The notes beneath the pieces were generated by a model. The model ran no database searches, was not told where the DNA came from, and saw only the letters and a program-made list of their open reading frames with translations. 64,000 nt of DNA from Alphaproteobacteria bacterium (GTDB lineage Bacteria; Pseudomonadota; Alphaproteobacteria; GCA-016699305): assembly GCA_016699305.1 (NCBI GenBank), contig CP064970.1:744001-808000 (forward strand), read 5' to 3'. Below are positions 35,186-43,620 of the stretch, one piece after another (the stretch's first letter is position 1; every line of letters begins with the position of its first letter). A program made the position numbers and the translations under genes.

Positions 35186-35679
35186 GCCGCACCTCCGCTG
35201 CCTTCGCCGCCGCGACGCGCCAAGGCCTCGGCAATGATTTTGCTGAGGGACACGTCATGCGCCAGCGCGGCTTGACGCGACTTGGTTTCATGCGTGGTCA
35301 GGCGTTGAGGCTGCCAGATTTGGAACGTCTTGCGCCGCCCGACAAAGGCGGCCTCGCCGTCCAATCCCGCCGCCTGCGCCATCGCATCGGGCAGCAGCAC
35401 ACGGCCTTCGCCGTCGAAAGGCAGGAATTGAGAGCCGCCAAAGATGGTCGTCTCGATCAACTCATACATTTCGGGCGTCAGATTGGGCAGTTTTTCTAGG
35501 CTATCGCTCAGCAGTTCCAGATGCTCGACGCTGCATGCTTCCAAGGCTTCGTGCTGCAATGAACGGAACACGACGATCCCTTGCGCCTGCGCGCCCAGGA
35601 CGGCGCGGAAGGGTGCAGGAACCGAGACGCGGCCTTTTTTATCCACGCGGTTCACATATGTTGACAAAAATACGGCCAT
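35182..35679 (-). CDS. mraZ: Transcriptional regulator MraZ
   Basis: AbrB-fold DNA-binding protein that binds direct repeats in its own promoter and represses the dcw operon in E. coli. Two MraZ/SpoVT domains are seen: the first with NRVDKKGRVSVPAPFRAVLG (about residues 10-29), the second with FDGEGRVLLPDAMAQAAGL (about 87-105), each with a DxxGR-type turn. It is the first gene of the 12-gene minus-strand operon, whose genes nearly all overlap. A candidate operator lies about 140 bp upstream. Confidence 0.95.
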   Translation of the reverse strand: MAVFLSTYVNRVDKKGRVSVPAPFRAVLGAQAQGIVVFRSLQHEALEACSVEHLELLSDSLEKLPNLTPEMYELIETTIFGGSQFLPFDGEGRVLLPDAMAQAAGLDGEAAFVGRRKTFQIWQPQRLTTHETKSRQAALAHDVSLSKIIAEALARRGGEGSGGAA

Positions 35680-35817
35680 TCACCGTTTTCCAATCCGTCA
35701 ACAAGCTTCACGAACAGGCCTTGAGAGGCCTTGGCGATAGGGGTGGCCTGTCGCATCAGGGGGTACGACGCGACAGGCACCAATTCATCTCTTCCCAGAG
35801 GGGATATCAGGGTCCAG

Positions 35818-35873
35818 ATGGTGTCGTATGGGATATCATGGGTAGCGATGGTCTGTCAATGAAAAACGATGGG
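35818..35873. promoter_or_regulatory. Candidate MraZ operator: 10-bp-spaced TGG repeats
   Basis: On the plus strand, ATGG begins at 35818, 35828, 35838 and 35848, an exact 10-bp period, giving TGGTG, TGGGA, TGGGT and TGGTC each separated by 5 bases; another ATGGG occurs at 35869. E. coli MraZ is known to bind TGGGN direct repeats separated by 5 bp upstream of mraZ. The repeats lie 139 bp from the mraZ start, read from the strand opposite the gene. Assignment to MraZ is inference from spacing and place. Confidence 0.6.
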
Positions 35874-36003
35874 TTTTTCTGCTATTTTTATGTCTATACA
35901 GACTATCGGCGACTGAATTCTTGGTTAATAAATAGTAAATCTAGTCTTGATGTCTCAAGTCAGCTGTACAAGTTCTTTGTATGTTCTCATATAGGCAGAA
36001 AAT

Positions 36004-36037
36004 TTATCCACATTGTCCCCAGGCGAGGTGTGGATAA
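36004..36037. promoter_or_regulatory. Inverted pair of perfect DnaA boxes
   Basis: TTATCCACA (36004-36012) and TGTGGATAA (36029-36037) are both exact matches to the DnaA box consensus and face each other across 16 bases. They lie at the end of an AT-rich stretch (about 35860-36003) in the divergent gap 35680-36219 between mraZ and the ferritin-like gene, near the candidate MraZ operator. They may couple DnaA to expression of either flanking gene, or belong to a replication origin. I see no other perfect boxes nearby, so an origin is not established. Confidence 0.55.
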
Positions 36038-36219
36038 TCTTGGAATCCTTAGTCCGGATACCTGATCGAGCTCAGGTGAATGGCGCAGAGCCGTAAGGCA
36101 TCCCATCGTGCCGCCCGTCGCGCATCCATTGACATGAATGGGCCTGAAAACTATGTGCAATAAGGCGGACCGTAATCGGTCCCCGGCTATTTCTTCTCTT
36201 GGCGATAAAGGTGTGTGTC

Positions 36220-37062
36220 ATGTCGGCGCATTGGGTGTTGGATGATATTTCTTGGGACAGTCTGGATGCGGATCGAATCTCTCCCGAGATACTCTCGATC
36301 GTCAAAGCGGCGGCCTTGGTTGAGTCCAATGCCGCCGATTATGAACGCTATTTATGTAACGTGTTTCAAAGCGATGCCGCTTTTTGTCGCCTGGTTGAAA
36401 CCTGGGCGCGGGAGGAAGAGCAGCACGGCGCAGCGCTGGGACGTTGGGCGCAATCTGTGGACCCTTCTTTCGATTATCCCCGCGCCTTGGCGCGTTTTAG
36501 GGCCGGATACCGTTTGGACCTCGAACGCCAGACATCGGTGCGCGGTTCGCTTTCGGGCGAATTGATCGCCCGGTGCATCGTGGAAACCGGCACCAGTTCC
36601 TTTTACACGGCCCTGGCCGAGGCAACGCAAGAGCCGGTCTTACAAGATATCTGTCGCCGCATCGCCGGAGACGAATTCCGCCATTACAAGCTGTTCTACG
36701 ATCATCTGATCCGTTACTTGCAGCACGAGGATATTAGCCGCCTGAAACGCCTTCATGTGGGGCTTGGCCGCATGGGCGAGTCCGAAGACGATGAATTGGC
36801 CTATGCCTATTACGCCGCCAACACGCCTTTTGAAGCCGCGCCGCCTTATGATCGTAAACTGTATGGCGGGGCCTATTTGGCGCGCGCCTATGCCTGTTAT
36901 CGCCGCCATCATGTCGATCGCGTGGTAGCCATGGTTTGGAAGGCATGCGGCCTGAAGGCCCGCACGCCCTGGCAGCGTTTGGCCGAATATGTCGTTTGGG
37001 GTTTTGTCCGGTTGCGCCTTTTCCTGGCGCGTCCATCCAATGCGTGGCAGGGTGCCGAGTGA
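36220..37062 (+). CDS. Ferritin-like di-iron protein, acyl-ACP desaturase-like
   Basis: A 280-residue soluble protein with the ligand pattern of a carboxylate-bridged di-iron four-helix bundle: EEEQHG (about residues 66-71), a glutamate in ETGTSSFYTAL (about 120-130) and DEFRHYKLFYD (about 147-157). This E, ExxH, E, ExxH-like layout resembles acyl-ACP desaturases (EENRHG and DEKRHE), though here the second motif begins with DE. A role in fatty-acid desaturation is possible but not shown; rubrerythrin-like redox chemistry is an alternative. The ATG at 36220 has AAGG 8 bases upstream. It precedes glyQ by about 70 bp and is divergent from mraZ. Confidence 0.72.
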   Translation: MSAHWVLDDISWDSLDADRISPEILSIVKAAALVESNAADYERYLCNVFQSDAAFCRLVETWAREEEQHGAALGRWAQSVDPSFDYPRALARFRAGYRLDLERQTSVRGSLSGELIARCIVETGTSSFYTALAEATQEPVLQDICRRIAGDEFRHYKLFYDHLIRYLQHEDISRLKRLHVGLGRMGESEDDELAYAYYAANTPFEAAPPYDRKLYGGAYLARAYACYRRHHVDRVVAMVWKACGLKARTPWQRLAEYVVWGFVRLRLFLARPSNAWQGAE

Positions 37063-37134
37063 CAAGCTGGCCTCGGATCATGTAAAAGCCCAAAGAAGGC
37101 CCTTTCGGGCAAGCCCTTTGCGTACAGGTTGACC

Positions 37135-38031
37135 ATGACTGAACCCAAGCCCCCCGCCCGTTCCTTGCAAGAGATCATCTTGCGCCTGCAGAATTTCTGG
37201 GCCGCTCACGGCTGCGCGATTTTGCAGCCTTACGATATGGAGGTCGGGGCCGGGACTTCGCACCCGGCCACGGTGTTACGCGCTTTGGGGCCGGAGCCGT
37301 GGAGCGTGGCCTATGTCCAGCCCTCGCGCCGCCCCAAGGATGGCCGCTATGGCGACAACCCGAACCGTTTGCAGCATTACTATCAGTTCCAGGTTGTTTT
37401 AAAGCCCTCTCCGGCGGACAGCCAACAGCTTTACTTGGACAGTCTGGCCGAGGTGGGCATTGATTTTGCCGAGCATGATATCCGCTTTGTCGAGGATGAC
37501 TGGGAAAACCCGACTCTGGGCGCGTGGGGGCTGGGCTGGGAAGTCTGGTGCGACGGCATGGAGGTCACCCAGTTCACCTATTTCCAGCAAGTCGGCGGTT
37601 TCGAGTGTCGGCCCGTCTCGACCGAGATTACCTATGGCCTGGAACGTTTGGCCATGTATTTGCAGGGCAAGGAAAACGTCTATGACTTGGCCTATAACGA
37701 TCCGGACGCCAAGACTCATTTGACGTATCGGCAAGTCTTTCATCGCGCCGAGCGCGACTATTCGGCCTTTAACTTTGAATATGCCGATACTGACTTGCTG
37801 CTACGGCACTTCAAGGACGCGGAGGGCGAGTGTCAGGCGCTGTTGACGCGCAAATTGGCCCAGCCCGCTTATGATCAGTGCTTGAAATGCGGCCATGCGT
37901 TTAATCTGCTGGACGCGCGCGGCGTGATCAGCGTGGTCGAGCGCGCCAGCTATATCGGCCGCGTGCGCGCGCTGGCCAAGGCCTGTTGCGAGGCGTGGCT
38001 GGACGGTCAGGAAGGAAAATCCCATGTCTGA
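37135..38031 (+). CDS. glyQ: Glycyl-tRNA synthetase alpha subunit
   Basis: Catalytic subunit of the bacterial alpha2beta2 glycyl-tRNA synthetase. The conserved start region LQNFWAAHGCAILQPYDMEV, the motif 2 region AYVQPSRRPKDGRYGDNPNR and GLERLAMYLQ are all present; the length of about 298 residues is standard. I chose the ATG at 37135 over a TTG two codons earlier. Its end overlaps the glyS start by 8 bases, so the two subunits are translated together. Confidence 0.97.
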   Translation: MTEPKPPARSLQEIILRLQNFWAAHGCAILQPYDMEVGAGTSHPATVLRALGPEPWSVAYVQPSRRPKDGRYGDNPNRLQHYYQFQVVLKPSPADSQQLYLDSLAEVGIDFAEHDIRFVEDDWENPTLGAWGLGWEVWCDGMEVTQFTYFQQVGGFECRPVSTEITYGLERLAMYLQGKENVYDLAYNDPDAKTHLTYRQVFHRAERDYSAFNFEYADTDLLLRHFKDAEGECQALLTRKLAQPAYDQCLKCGHAFNLLDARGVISVVERASYIGRVRALAKACCEAWLDGQEGKSHV

Positions 38032-40120
38032 GTTGCTGATTGAATTATTCGGCGAGGAAATCCCCGCCCGCATGCAAGCGCGCGGCGCGCAGGAATTCGC
38101 GCGGCTTTTGGCCGAGAATCTGACCAAGGCCGGGCTTGCTTTCGACTCGTGCGAAGGACATGTCACGCCGCGCCGATTGGCGGCGGTCGTGCGCGGTCTG
38201 CCGTTGCAACAGGAGGATATGCGCGAAGAACGTCGCGGTCCGCGTCTGGGTGCGCCCGATGCCGCAGTGACGGGATTCGTGGGCAGTTTGGGCATGACGG
38301 ATCCGGGGCAGTTGCAACAACGCGATGGGTATTATTGGGCGGTCATTGAACGCAAGGGCCAGGCGACGCTTGATGCGTTGCCCGGATTGATCGACGCCGC
38401 GATCCGTGGGTTGGTTTGGCCCAAATCCATGCGTTTCGCGGATGGCGAATTCATGTGGGTACGTCCGCTGCACAGCATCCTGGCCATTTTCGACGGTCAG
38501 GCTTTGGCGGGGCGTTTCTCTTTCGGCGGAGGTCAGCCCGATCTGACCTATGGCGATGTCACTTATGGCCACCGCTTTATGGCGCCCGGGGCGTTTCGTG
38601 TGTCTTCCTTCGCGGAATACAAAAAGGGCCTGTATGACGCCCATGTCATCTTGGACCGCGACGAACGCAAGGCGGAAATCCTGCGCCAGTTGAATGAGGC
38701 AGCGGCCAAACTGGGCCTGACGGTGAAAGAAGATATCGGCCTGCTTGAGGAAGTGACCGGCCTTGTGGAATGGCCGGTGGCGTATGTGGGCATGATCGAC
38801 GCCGCCTTCCTGGAGCTGCCTATAGAGGTGTTGGTGACCTCGATGCGCACGCATCAGAAATACTTCGCCTTGCTGGATAAGCAAGGAAAGCTGGCGCGTT
38901 TCGCGGTGGTGGCCAACAGGACAACACGCGATGGCGGCCAAAAGGTGGTGGCCGGGAACGAGCGCGTCTTGCGCGCGCGTCTATCAGATGCGCGGTTCTT
39001 TTGGGAACAGGATCTGAAGATTCCTCTGTCTCAGCGCGTCGATGACCTGCGCAACGTAACCTTCCACGCCAAACTGGGCACGATGTGGGACAAGACGCAG
39101 CGCGTGGAAAGAATCGTCCGCAGATTGGCGAATGACATAGTGCCAGTCCAAACGGAGGCGGCATGCCAGGCCGCGACTCTGGCCAAGGCCGATCTGACCA
39201 CGGGCATGGTGGGTGAGTTCCCCGAATTGCAGGGGATCATGGGCGGCTATTACGCGGGCCAGGGCGAAGTGGGCGCGGCCATCCGCGACCATTACCGTCC
39301 CTTAGGACCGGATGACGATATCTCGACACTTCCTGCCTCCAGCGCCATCCTGGCCTTGGCCGATAAACTGGATAGTTTGGCCGGGTTCTTCTCCATTAAC
39401 GAGAAGCCCACAGGATCGAAGGACCCTTATGCCTTGCGCCGCGCCGCACTGGGCGTCATACGCCTATTGATCGAGAACCAGGCGATGTCGGGCATCCGGG
39501 TCCCCTTGGGCCAATTATTGGCATATGCCGTGCATGGCTACTGCGCCGATCCTGAGTCATCGGATTCCGCCGCCCTGTCGGTGCGCGAATCCCTGCTCGA
39601 TTTCATCTTCGATCGTCTGGCCGTTTATCTGCGTGAGAAGCAGGGCACTCGTTATGACATTGTCGAGGCCGTGTTCTCGCTGCGTCAAGAAGACGATCTG
39701 GGCCGCATTCGCGCACGGGCGCAGGCTCTGAGTGAGTTTGTGGGGACGCCGGATGGAGAAAACCTGCTGGCCGCTTATCGTCGCGCCAATAACATCTTGA
39801 CCATCGAACATAAGAAGGATGGCGGCGGGGCCTTTGTCGCCGAACCCGAAGAATCTTTACTGCAAGAGACAGAGGAAAAGGCGTTGTTCGCGGCGTTGAC
39901 GGCGTTTCGTAACGCCGCGCCAAGCTGGCTTGAATCTGGGCAATACCAGCCCATGATGCAGGCGATGGCGCAGATGCGCGGTGCGGTGGACGCATTCTTT
40001 AAGAACGTTAAGGTCAATGCCGACGAACCGGCATTGCGCTTGAATCGTTTGCGTCTGCTGCGCGCCTTGATCGCCACGGCCGATGGTGTGGCGGATTTTT
40101 CTAAGATCCAAGAAGGCTGA
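38024..40120 (+). CDS. glyS: Glycyl-tRNA synthetase beta subunit
   Basis: Beta subunit that recognises tRNA-Gly in the tetrameric enzyme. The start MSELLIELFGEEIPARMQ is diagnostic, followed by the family blocks GPRLGAPD and EVLVTSMRTHQKYF, an HD-like central domain and the C-terminal DALR-type anticodon-binding region. The 698 residues match the usual size near 690. It overlaps glyQ by 8 bases. A 139-bp gap follows before the pilin-like gene. Confidence 0.97.
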   Translation: MSELLIELFGEEIPARMQARGAQEFARLLAENLTKAGLAFDSCEGHVTPRRLAAVVRGLPLQQEDMREERRGPRLGAPDAAVTGFVGSLGMTDPGQLQQRDGYYWAVIERKGQATLDALPGLIDAAIRGLVWPKSMRFADGEFMWVRPLHSILAIFDGQALAGRFSFGGGQPDLTYGDVTYGHRFMAPGAFRVSSFAEYKKGLYDAHVILDRDERKAEILRQLNEAAAKLGLTVKEDIGLLEEVTGLVEWPVAYVGMIDAAFLELPIEVLVTSMRTHQKYFALLDKQGKLARFAVVANRTTRDGGQKVVAGNERVLRARLSDARFFWEQDLKIPLSQRVDDLRNVTFHAKLGTMWDKTQRVERIVRRLANDIVPVQTEAACQAATLAKADLTTGMVGEFPELQGIMGGYYAGQGEVGAAIRDHYRPLGPDDDISTLPASSAILALADKLDSLAGFFSINEKPTGSKDPYALRRAALGVIRLLIENQAMSGIRVPLGQLLAYAVHGYCADPESSDSAALSVRESLLDFIFDRLAVYLREKQGTRYDIVEAVFSLRQEDDLGRIRARAQALSEFVGTPDGENLLAAYRRANNILTIEHKKDGGGAFVAEPEESLLQETEEKALFAALTAFRNAAPSWLESGQYQPMMQAMAQMRGAVDAFFKNVKVNADEPALRLNRLRLLRALIATADGVADFSKIQEG

Positions 40121-40259
40121 TCTTTCGCGTTTCACGTCATCGGCCTGACACTCTTTGTCGCAGGGGGATTGCGCGTTGGCGGCGCGTAGCTGATGGTCCG
40201 GTCCTAGGAACGGGCATGAGGTCATGCCTGCCATCGGCAATGCGGGGAGATAGGGCGAT

Positions 40260-40940
40260 ATGGCACGGATTTATGCAGCACAAAACGAACGCGCGGGTGA
40301 GCAAGGCTTTACTCTGGTGGAAATGGCGGTGGTGCTGATTATCGCGGGACTGATGGTCGGCGGTGTGCTTGGTGCTCAGCAAATGGTGCAAAACGCCCGC
40401 GTCAACAATGTCGTGACGGCGGTGCAATCCTATCAGGCGGCGGTGGCCGATTATCAGCAGAAATTCGGCGCGCTGCCCGGCGACGACGATAAAGCCAATT
40501 TGCATTTTGGTCAGAATGTTTCCGTCACGGGCGCGCAGCATAACGGCCAGATCGGCACCGGCAGCAGCTTCAATTCGACCGAGTCCTTATCCATCGGCGC
40601 AGCTGCCGGACAACAGGGGGAAAGTCGTTTGGTATGGGCGCATCTGCGCGCGGCAGGATTGGTCAAGTCCGCCGCATCGCCGTTGGAGCAGCCGGGCAAC
40701 CCCTTTGGCGGCGTCTATGGCATTCAATATGGCGCGTTTTCCGGGGCCGGGGCTTTGGTCGGAGCGAATGCGCTGTGCATGAACGGCGTTTCAGGGTCGG
40801 CGGCCTTGGCCATCGACTCGCGGCTGGATGACGGCAATCCCGTGGGAGGCACCTTGCGCGCCGCGACCGCGATTGGCGGGACACCCCCAGCCGAGGGTTA
40901 CTCTACCGATGAAACCTATGTCGTCTGCACGACGCTATAG
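40260..40940 (+). CDS. Type IV pilin-like / pseudopilin protein
   Basis: A prepilin-like protein with a short basic leader (MARIYAAQNERAGEQG) cleaved before FTLVEMAVVLIIAGLMVGGV, the class III signal with Glu at +5 expected for prepilin peptidase. The N-terminal hydrophobic helix would carry assembly. The globular part holds YQQKFGALPGDDD, typical of pseudopilins, and two cysteines near the C-terminus (LCMNGV and VVCTTL) that could form the D-loop disulfide. There are no pilus or secretion genes next to it. The only visible processing enzyme is the peptidase at 5329. It may be a lone surface pilin. Confidence 0.82.
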   Translation: MARIYAAQNERAGEQGFTLVEMAVVLIIAGLMVGGVLGAQQMVQNARVNNVVTAVQSYQAAVADYQQKFGALPGDDDKANLHFGQNVSVTGAQHNGQIGTGSSFNSTESLSIGAAAGQQGESRLVWAHLRAAGLVKSAASPLEQPGNPFGGVYGIQYGAFSGAGALVGANALCMNGVSGSAALAIDSRLDDGNPVGGTLRAATAIGGTPPAEGYSTDETYVVCTTL

Positions 40941-41021
40941 AATTAAATACGCCTTAATCTTGCCGTTGTTAGGGCTATTAACTCTCATCACTCACACCCC
41001 CAATCATCAGGAGATCCTTGT

Positions 41022-41366
41022 ATGTCTCGTTTCTCTCATATTCTGGCCGTGTCGGCCCTATCTTTGGCTTTGGCGGCTCCGTTGGCCGTTCGCGCCGAAA
41101 CGCTGCCTGCCGATTCTGCCATGACCGCGCCTACTCAGGCTCAGCCCGAAAAGGCCGCTAAGAAGCATCACGCCAAGAAGCATCATGAGGCCCATAAGAA
41201 GGCCGAGCACAAGAAGGCGGAACATAAAAAGGCAAAACATGCGCACAAGACTCATGCCAAGAAGCATGATGAAAAAGCCATGGTTGCTCCGGCTGCCGAG
41301 CCTGCCGTCATGCCGGCTCCCGAGCCTGCTCCGGCCCCCGCTCCTGCGGCTCCGACGGCTGAATAA
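41022..41366 (+). CDS. Small secreted lysine/histidine-rich protein
   Basis: A 114-residue protein with a clear Sec signal peptide (MSRFSHILAVSALSLALAAP, cleavage near VRAE). The mature part is low complexity: a Lys/His/Ala stretch (about residues 48-85) built on AEHKKAEHKKAKHAHK, then a Pro/Ala/Glu tail. The many histidines could bind metal ions, or the charge could bind polyanions; neither is shown. AGGAGA lies 8 bases before the ATG. It sits 45 bp upstream of another secreted small protein, and both probably end at the terminator at 41937. Confidence 0.75.
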   Translation: MSRFSHILAVSALSLALAAPLAVRAETLPADSAMTAPTQAQPEKAAKKHHAKKHHEAHKKAEHKKAEHKKAKHAHKTHAKKHDEKAMVAPAAEPAVMPAPEPAPAPAPAAPTAE

Positions 41367-41411
41367 CTCGGTCGTTTAACTCACGTCAACCCAGTGGGGG
41401 AGGATAGGATC

Positions 41412-41915
41412 ATGCAAACATCGCTGTTTCTTCGTGGTCTGGCCGCAAGCGCCCTGGTGGCGGTTTTGCTGGCTTCCGCCCCTGCTGGGGCTGTGACGCC
41501 CGCATCTGGGCCTCCTGCCCAAACACCCCCCGCCGTTTCTGGTGAGCTTCATGCTCCGGCTCAAGCCACCAAGCCGCAGTTGACCCCCGAGCAGGAAAAA
41601 CAGCGCCAGGAACGCCGCGCACAGCGTGCCGCTAAAAAGGCCGAGCGCGTCAAGGACATGCAAGGTAAGTTTGCCGCACTGCCAGCCGCCGATCAGCAAA
41701 AGATCAAGGCGATCGGGGAAGAGATCAAAGCTTTGTCTGAGGATCACCGCGCCCTGCTGATGTTCCACGTCTATCATGAATTAGGCTTACGCAGTTCACA
41801 TGGCCGTCAAGGCAAGAAGGGCGGCAGCGGATGGCGCGACCACAAGAAGATGGATGCCCCCTCCGCTTCGGCCAAGCCTGCTGCTCCAACCCAGACACCC
41901 GCTTCCGTGCAGTAA
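41412..41915 (+). CDS. Small secreted basic protein, helical core
   Basis: I do not recognise this 167-residue protein. A signal peptide (MQTSLFLRGLAASALVAVLL, cleavage near AGA-VTP) is followed by a proline-rich spacer, a highly charged helix (EQEKQRQERRAQRAAKKAER) and a helical core with ADQQKIKAIGEEIKALSED; the C-terminus is basic and then proline/alanine-rich. This resembles small periplasmic helical proteins in general layout only. I place the start at 41412 behind AGGA; an ATG does not exist further upstream with a better site. It forms a pair with the Lys/His-rich gene. Confidence 0.7.
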   Translation: MQTSLFLRGLAASALVAVLLASAPAGAVTPASGPPAQTPPAVSGELHAPAQATKPQLTPEQEKQRQERRAQRAAKKAERVKDMQGKFAALPAADQQKIKAIGEEIKALSEDHRALLMFHVYHELGLRSSHGRQGKKGGSGWRDHKKMDAPSASAKPAAPTQTPASVQ

Positions 41916-41936
41916 AAGTTTGTTTGGATGCGAATG

Positions 41937-41968
41937 AAGGGCCGACCGAATAGGGTCGGCCCTTTTTT
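41937..41968 (+). terminator. Strong Rho-independent terminator
   Basis: AAGGGCCGACC (41937-41947) pairs perfectly with GGTCGGCCCTT (41954-41964) across a 6-base loop and runs into a T-tract. It ends transcription of the two small secreted genes. Confidence 0.92.
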
Positions 41969-42665
41969 ATGTAAGAAAGGGGTCGGGTGCCGAGATGATT
42001 GGCACCAGTCATTGCAAGCCCCACCCGCATGCGGCTGGGACCAGGAACGGCCATCAGGATATACGCAGCACAAATGGGGGATGAACACGAAACCACATCT
42101 GTCCGTGGATGCTTTCGGTCCGCCGGTCAGTGTCGCTGTCATAGAAGGAGCCAGGGCTGATCGAAGGCTTGAATATTGAATATCGACTAGCCGAGATGGG
42201 GCACGACACCGATGCTATCCTGACGCAGGCCGAAGACCTTCACAAACGACGCCATTTGGTCAGAAACATCTTCTTTCGCCTCAGGCGTTGGTGCGGTATG
42301 CCCCACACCATGCTAAAAACTCCGCCTTTTTCCTTGTCGCCATCCCTATCCGCTGCCTCGCGCTCCGGCTCAAAATATCGTGACTACGCGCCCTAGTTCT
42401 CTGGTGATTAACGGAAATATGTAGCTAAGATCGTTATGGGCAGACAGGCGAGCATGAAACCTATTGACAACCTCGTGGCGCGAAGTAAAGTCGGGCCATC
42501 TTCCTTTGACGCGATTAGGGTCGGGGGTAGATAGGGTTTTGCGCAACGTCCGGGGTGGTCGTCGGCATCTGAGCGACGACACAGAATAGGGCGGAGCCAT
42601 CCCAAATCCGGTTCGACCCAAGTCTGGGAAGAAATCTTTGGCAATTCGCAGTCAGGAGGCTGTCG
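41969..42665. other. Gap of about 700 bp upstream of rpsM
   Basis: No convincing gene is visible. A TTG-started frame at 42169-42396 has no ribosome-binding site and no recognisable product. In most bacteria secY and adk lie directly upstream of rpsM; neither is present, nor any fragment I can recognise. The right part contains a candidate promoter for the ribosomal operon and its leader. Confidence 0.5.
42464..42491 (+). promoter_or_regulatory. Candidate sigma-70 promoter for rpsM-rpsK-rpoA-rplQ
   Basis: A perfect TTGACA (42464-42469) is followed after 16 bases by TAAAGT (42486-42491), four of six matches to the -10 consensus. It would give a leader of about 165 bases before rpsM, room for translational control. 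It explains how this operon can be transcribed without the usual upstream spc operon. Confidence 0.42.
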
Positions 42666-43052
42666 GTGGCTCGTATCGCGGGTGTCAATATCCCTACGCA
42701 AAAAGCGGTGAAATACGCATTGCAATACATTCACGGCATCGGCCCGAAGCTGGCTGATGACATCTGCACCGTGCTGGGTCTGAACCCGCAAACGCGCGTG
42801 CAAGAGATGACCGAAGGCGATGTCATGCGTGTACGCGAGTACATCGACAAAAACTGCACCGTCGAAGGCGATTTGCGCCGTGAGACGGCCATGAACATCA
42901 AGCGCCTCATGGATTTGGGCGATCGCGGCTGCTATCGCGGCACACGCCATCGCAAGGGCTTGCCCGTGCATGGTCAGCGCACGCACACGAATGCCCGCAC
43001 CCGCAAGGGTCCGGCGCGTCCGATCGCCGGCAAGGCCCAAGCGAAGAAATAG
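42666..43052 (+). CDS. rpsM: 30S ribosomal protein uS13
   Basis: Head protein of the small subunit contacting the P-site tRNA and the 50S subunit. The start MARIAGVNIPTQKAVKYAL and the end HRKGLPVHGQRTHTNARTRK are classic. Translation starts at a GTG with AGGAGG 7 bases upstream. The 128-residue length is normal, with a basic C-terminal tail. First gene of rpsM-rpsK-rpoA-rplQ. Confidence 0.97.
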   Translation: MARIAGVNIPTQKAVKYALQYIHGIGPKLADDICTVLGLNPQTRVQEMTEGDVMRVREYIDKNCTVEGDLRRETAMNIKRLMDLGDRGCYRGTRHRKGLPVHGQRTHTNARTRKGPARPIAGKAQAKK

Positions 43053-43138
43053 CCAAAGGGCATCCGCTTAATCCTGATCTGCGGTGCAGACGGCTATAAG
43101 CGGTGCCGATCGAGACTTTATGGAAGGAGACATCAGGG

Positions 43139-43540
43139 GTGGCTGAGAAAGAACAAGCGGGCGCGGGGCGCATCAAGCGGCGTGAACGCAAAAACATCAT
43201 TGCCGGCGTGGCTCATGTGAATTCGACCTTCAATAACACGCTAGTCACTGTCACCGACGTGCAGGGCAATACCATTGCCTGGGCGTCCTCGGGCAGCGAA
43301 AAATTTAAGGGCTCACGCAAATCCACGCCCTATGCAGCGCAGATGGCGGCGGAGTCGGCGGGACGCAAGGCCATGGAGCATGGCATGCGCACTTTGGAGA
43401 TCGAAGTCAAAGGCCCCGGTTCGGGCCGCGAGTCCGCCTTGCGCGCCTTGCAGTCGGTGGGCTTCACGATCACGACGATCCGCGATGTGACCTCCATCCC
43501 GCACAATGGCGTGAGACCGCGCAAGAGACGGCGCGTCTAA
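43139..43540 (+). CDS. rpsK: 30S ribosomal protein uS11
   Basis: Platform protein of the small subunit. It contains GVAHVNSTFNNTLVTVTD and IPHNGVRPRKRRRV, diagnostic for uS11. I chose the GTG at 43139 because AAGGAG lies about 10 bases upstream and the resulting 133-residue protein has normal length; the frame is open 36 bases upstream without support. Confidence 0.96.
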   Translation: MAEKEQAGAGRIKRRERKNIIAGVAHVNSTFNNTLVTVTDVQGNTIAWASSGSEKFKGSRKSTPYAAQMAAESAGRKAMEHGMRTLEIEVKGPGSGRESALRALQSVGFTITTIRDVTSIPHNGVRPRKRRRV

Positions 43541-43620
43541 CGCCGAACAGGCGAATGAAGTTGGGTGCGCGGCGTGTCGCATGCCGCGCAGGATGATCTG
43601 GCAAAGAACCAAGGTGAACG

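Noticed and set aside
35860..36040. Calling this gap the chromosomal replication origin
   Set aside because: Only two DnaA boxes and no origin-linked genes nearby; kept as a regulatory observation only.
42169..42396. 75-codon frame in the gap before rpsM
   Set aside because: TTG start without ribosome-binding site, no recognisable content, odd Ser/Pro-rich end.
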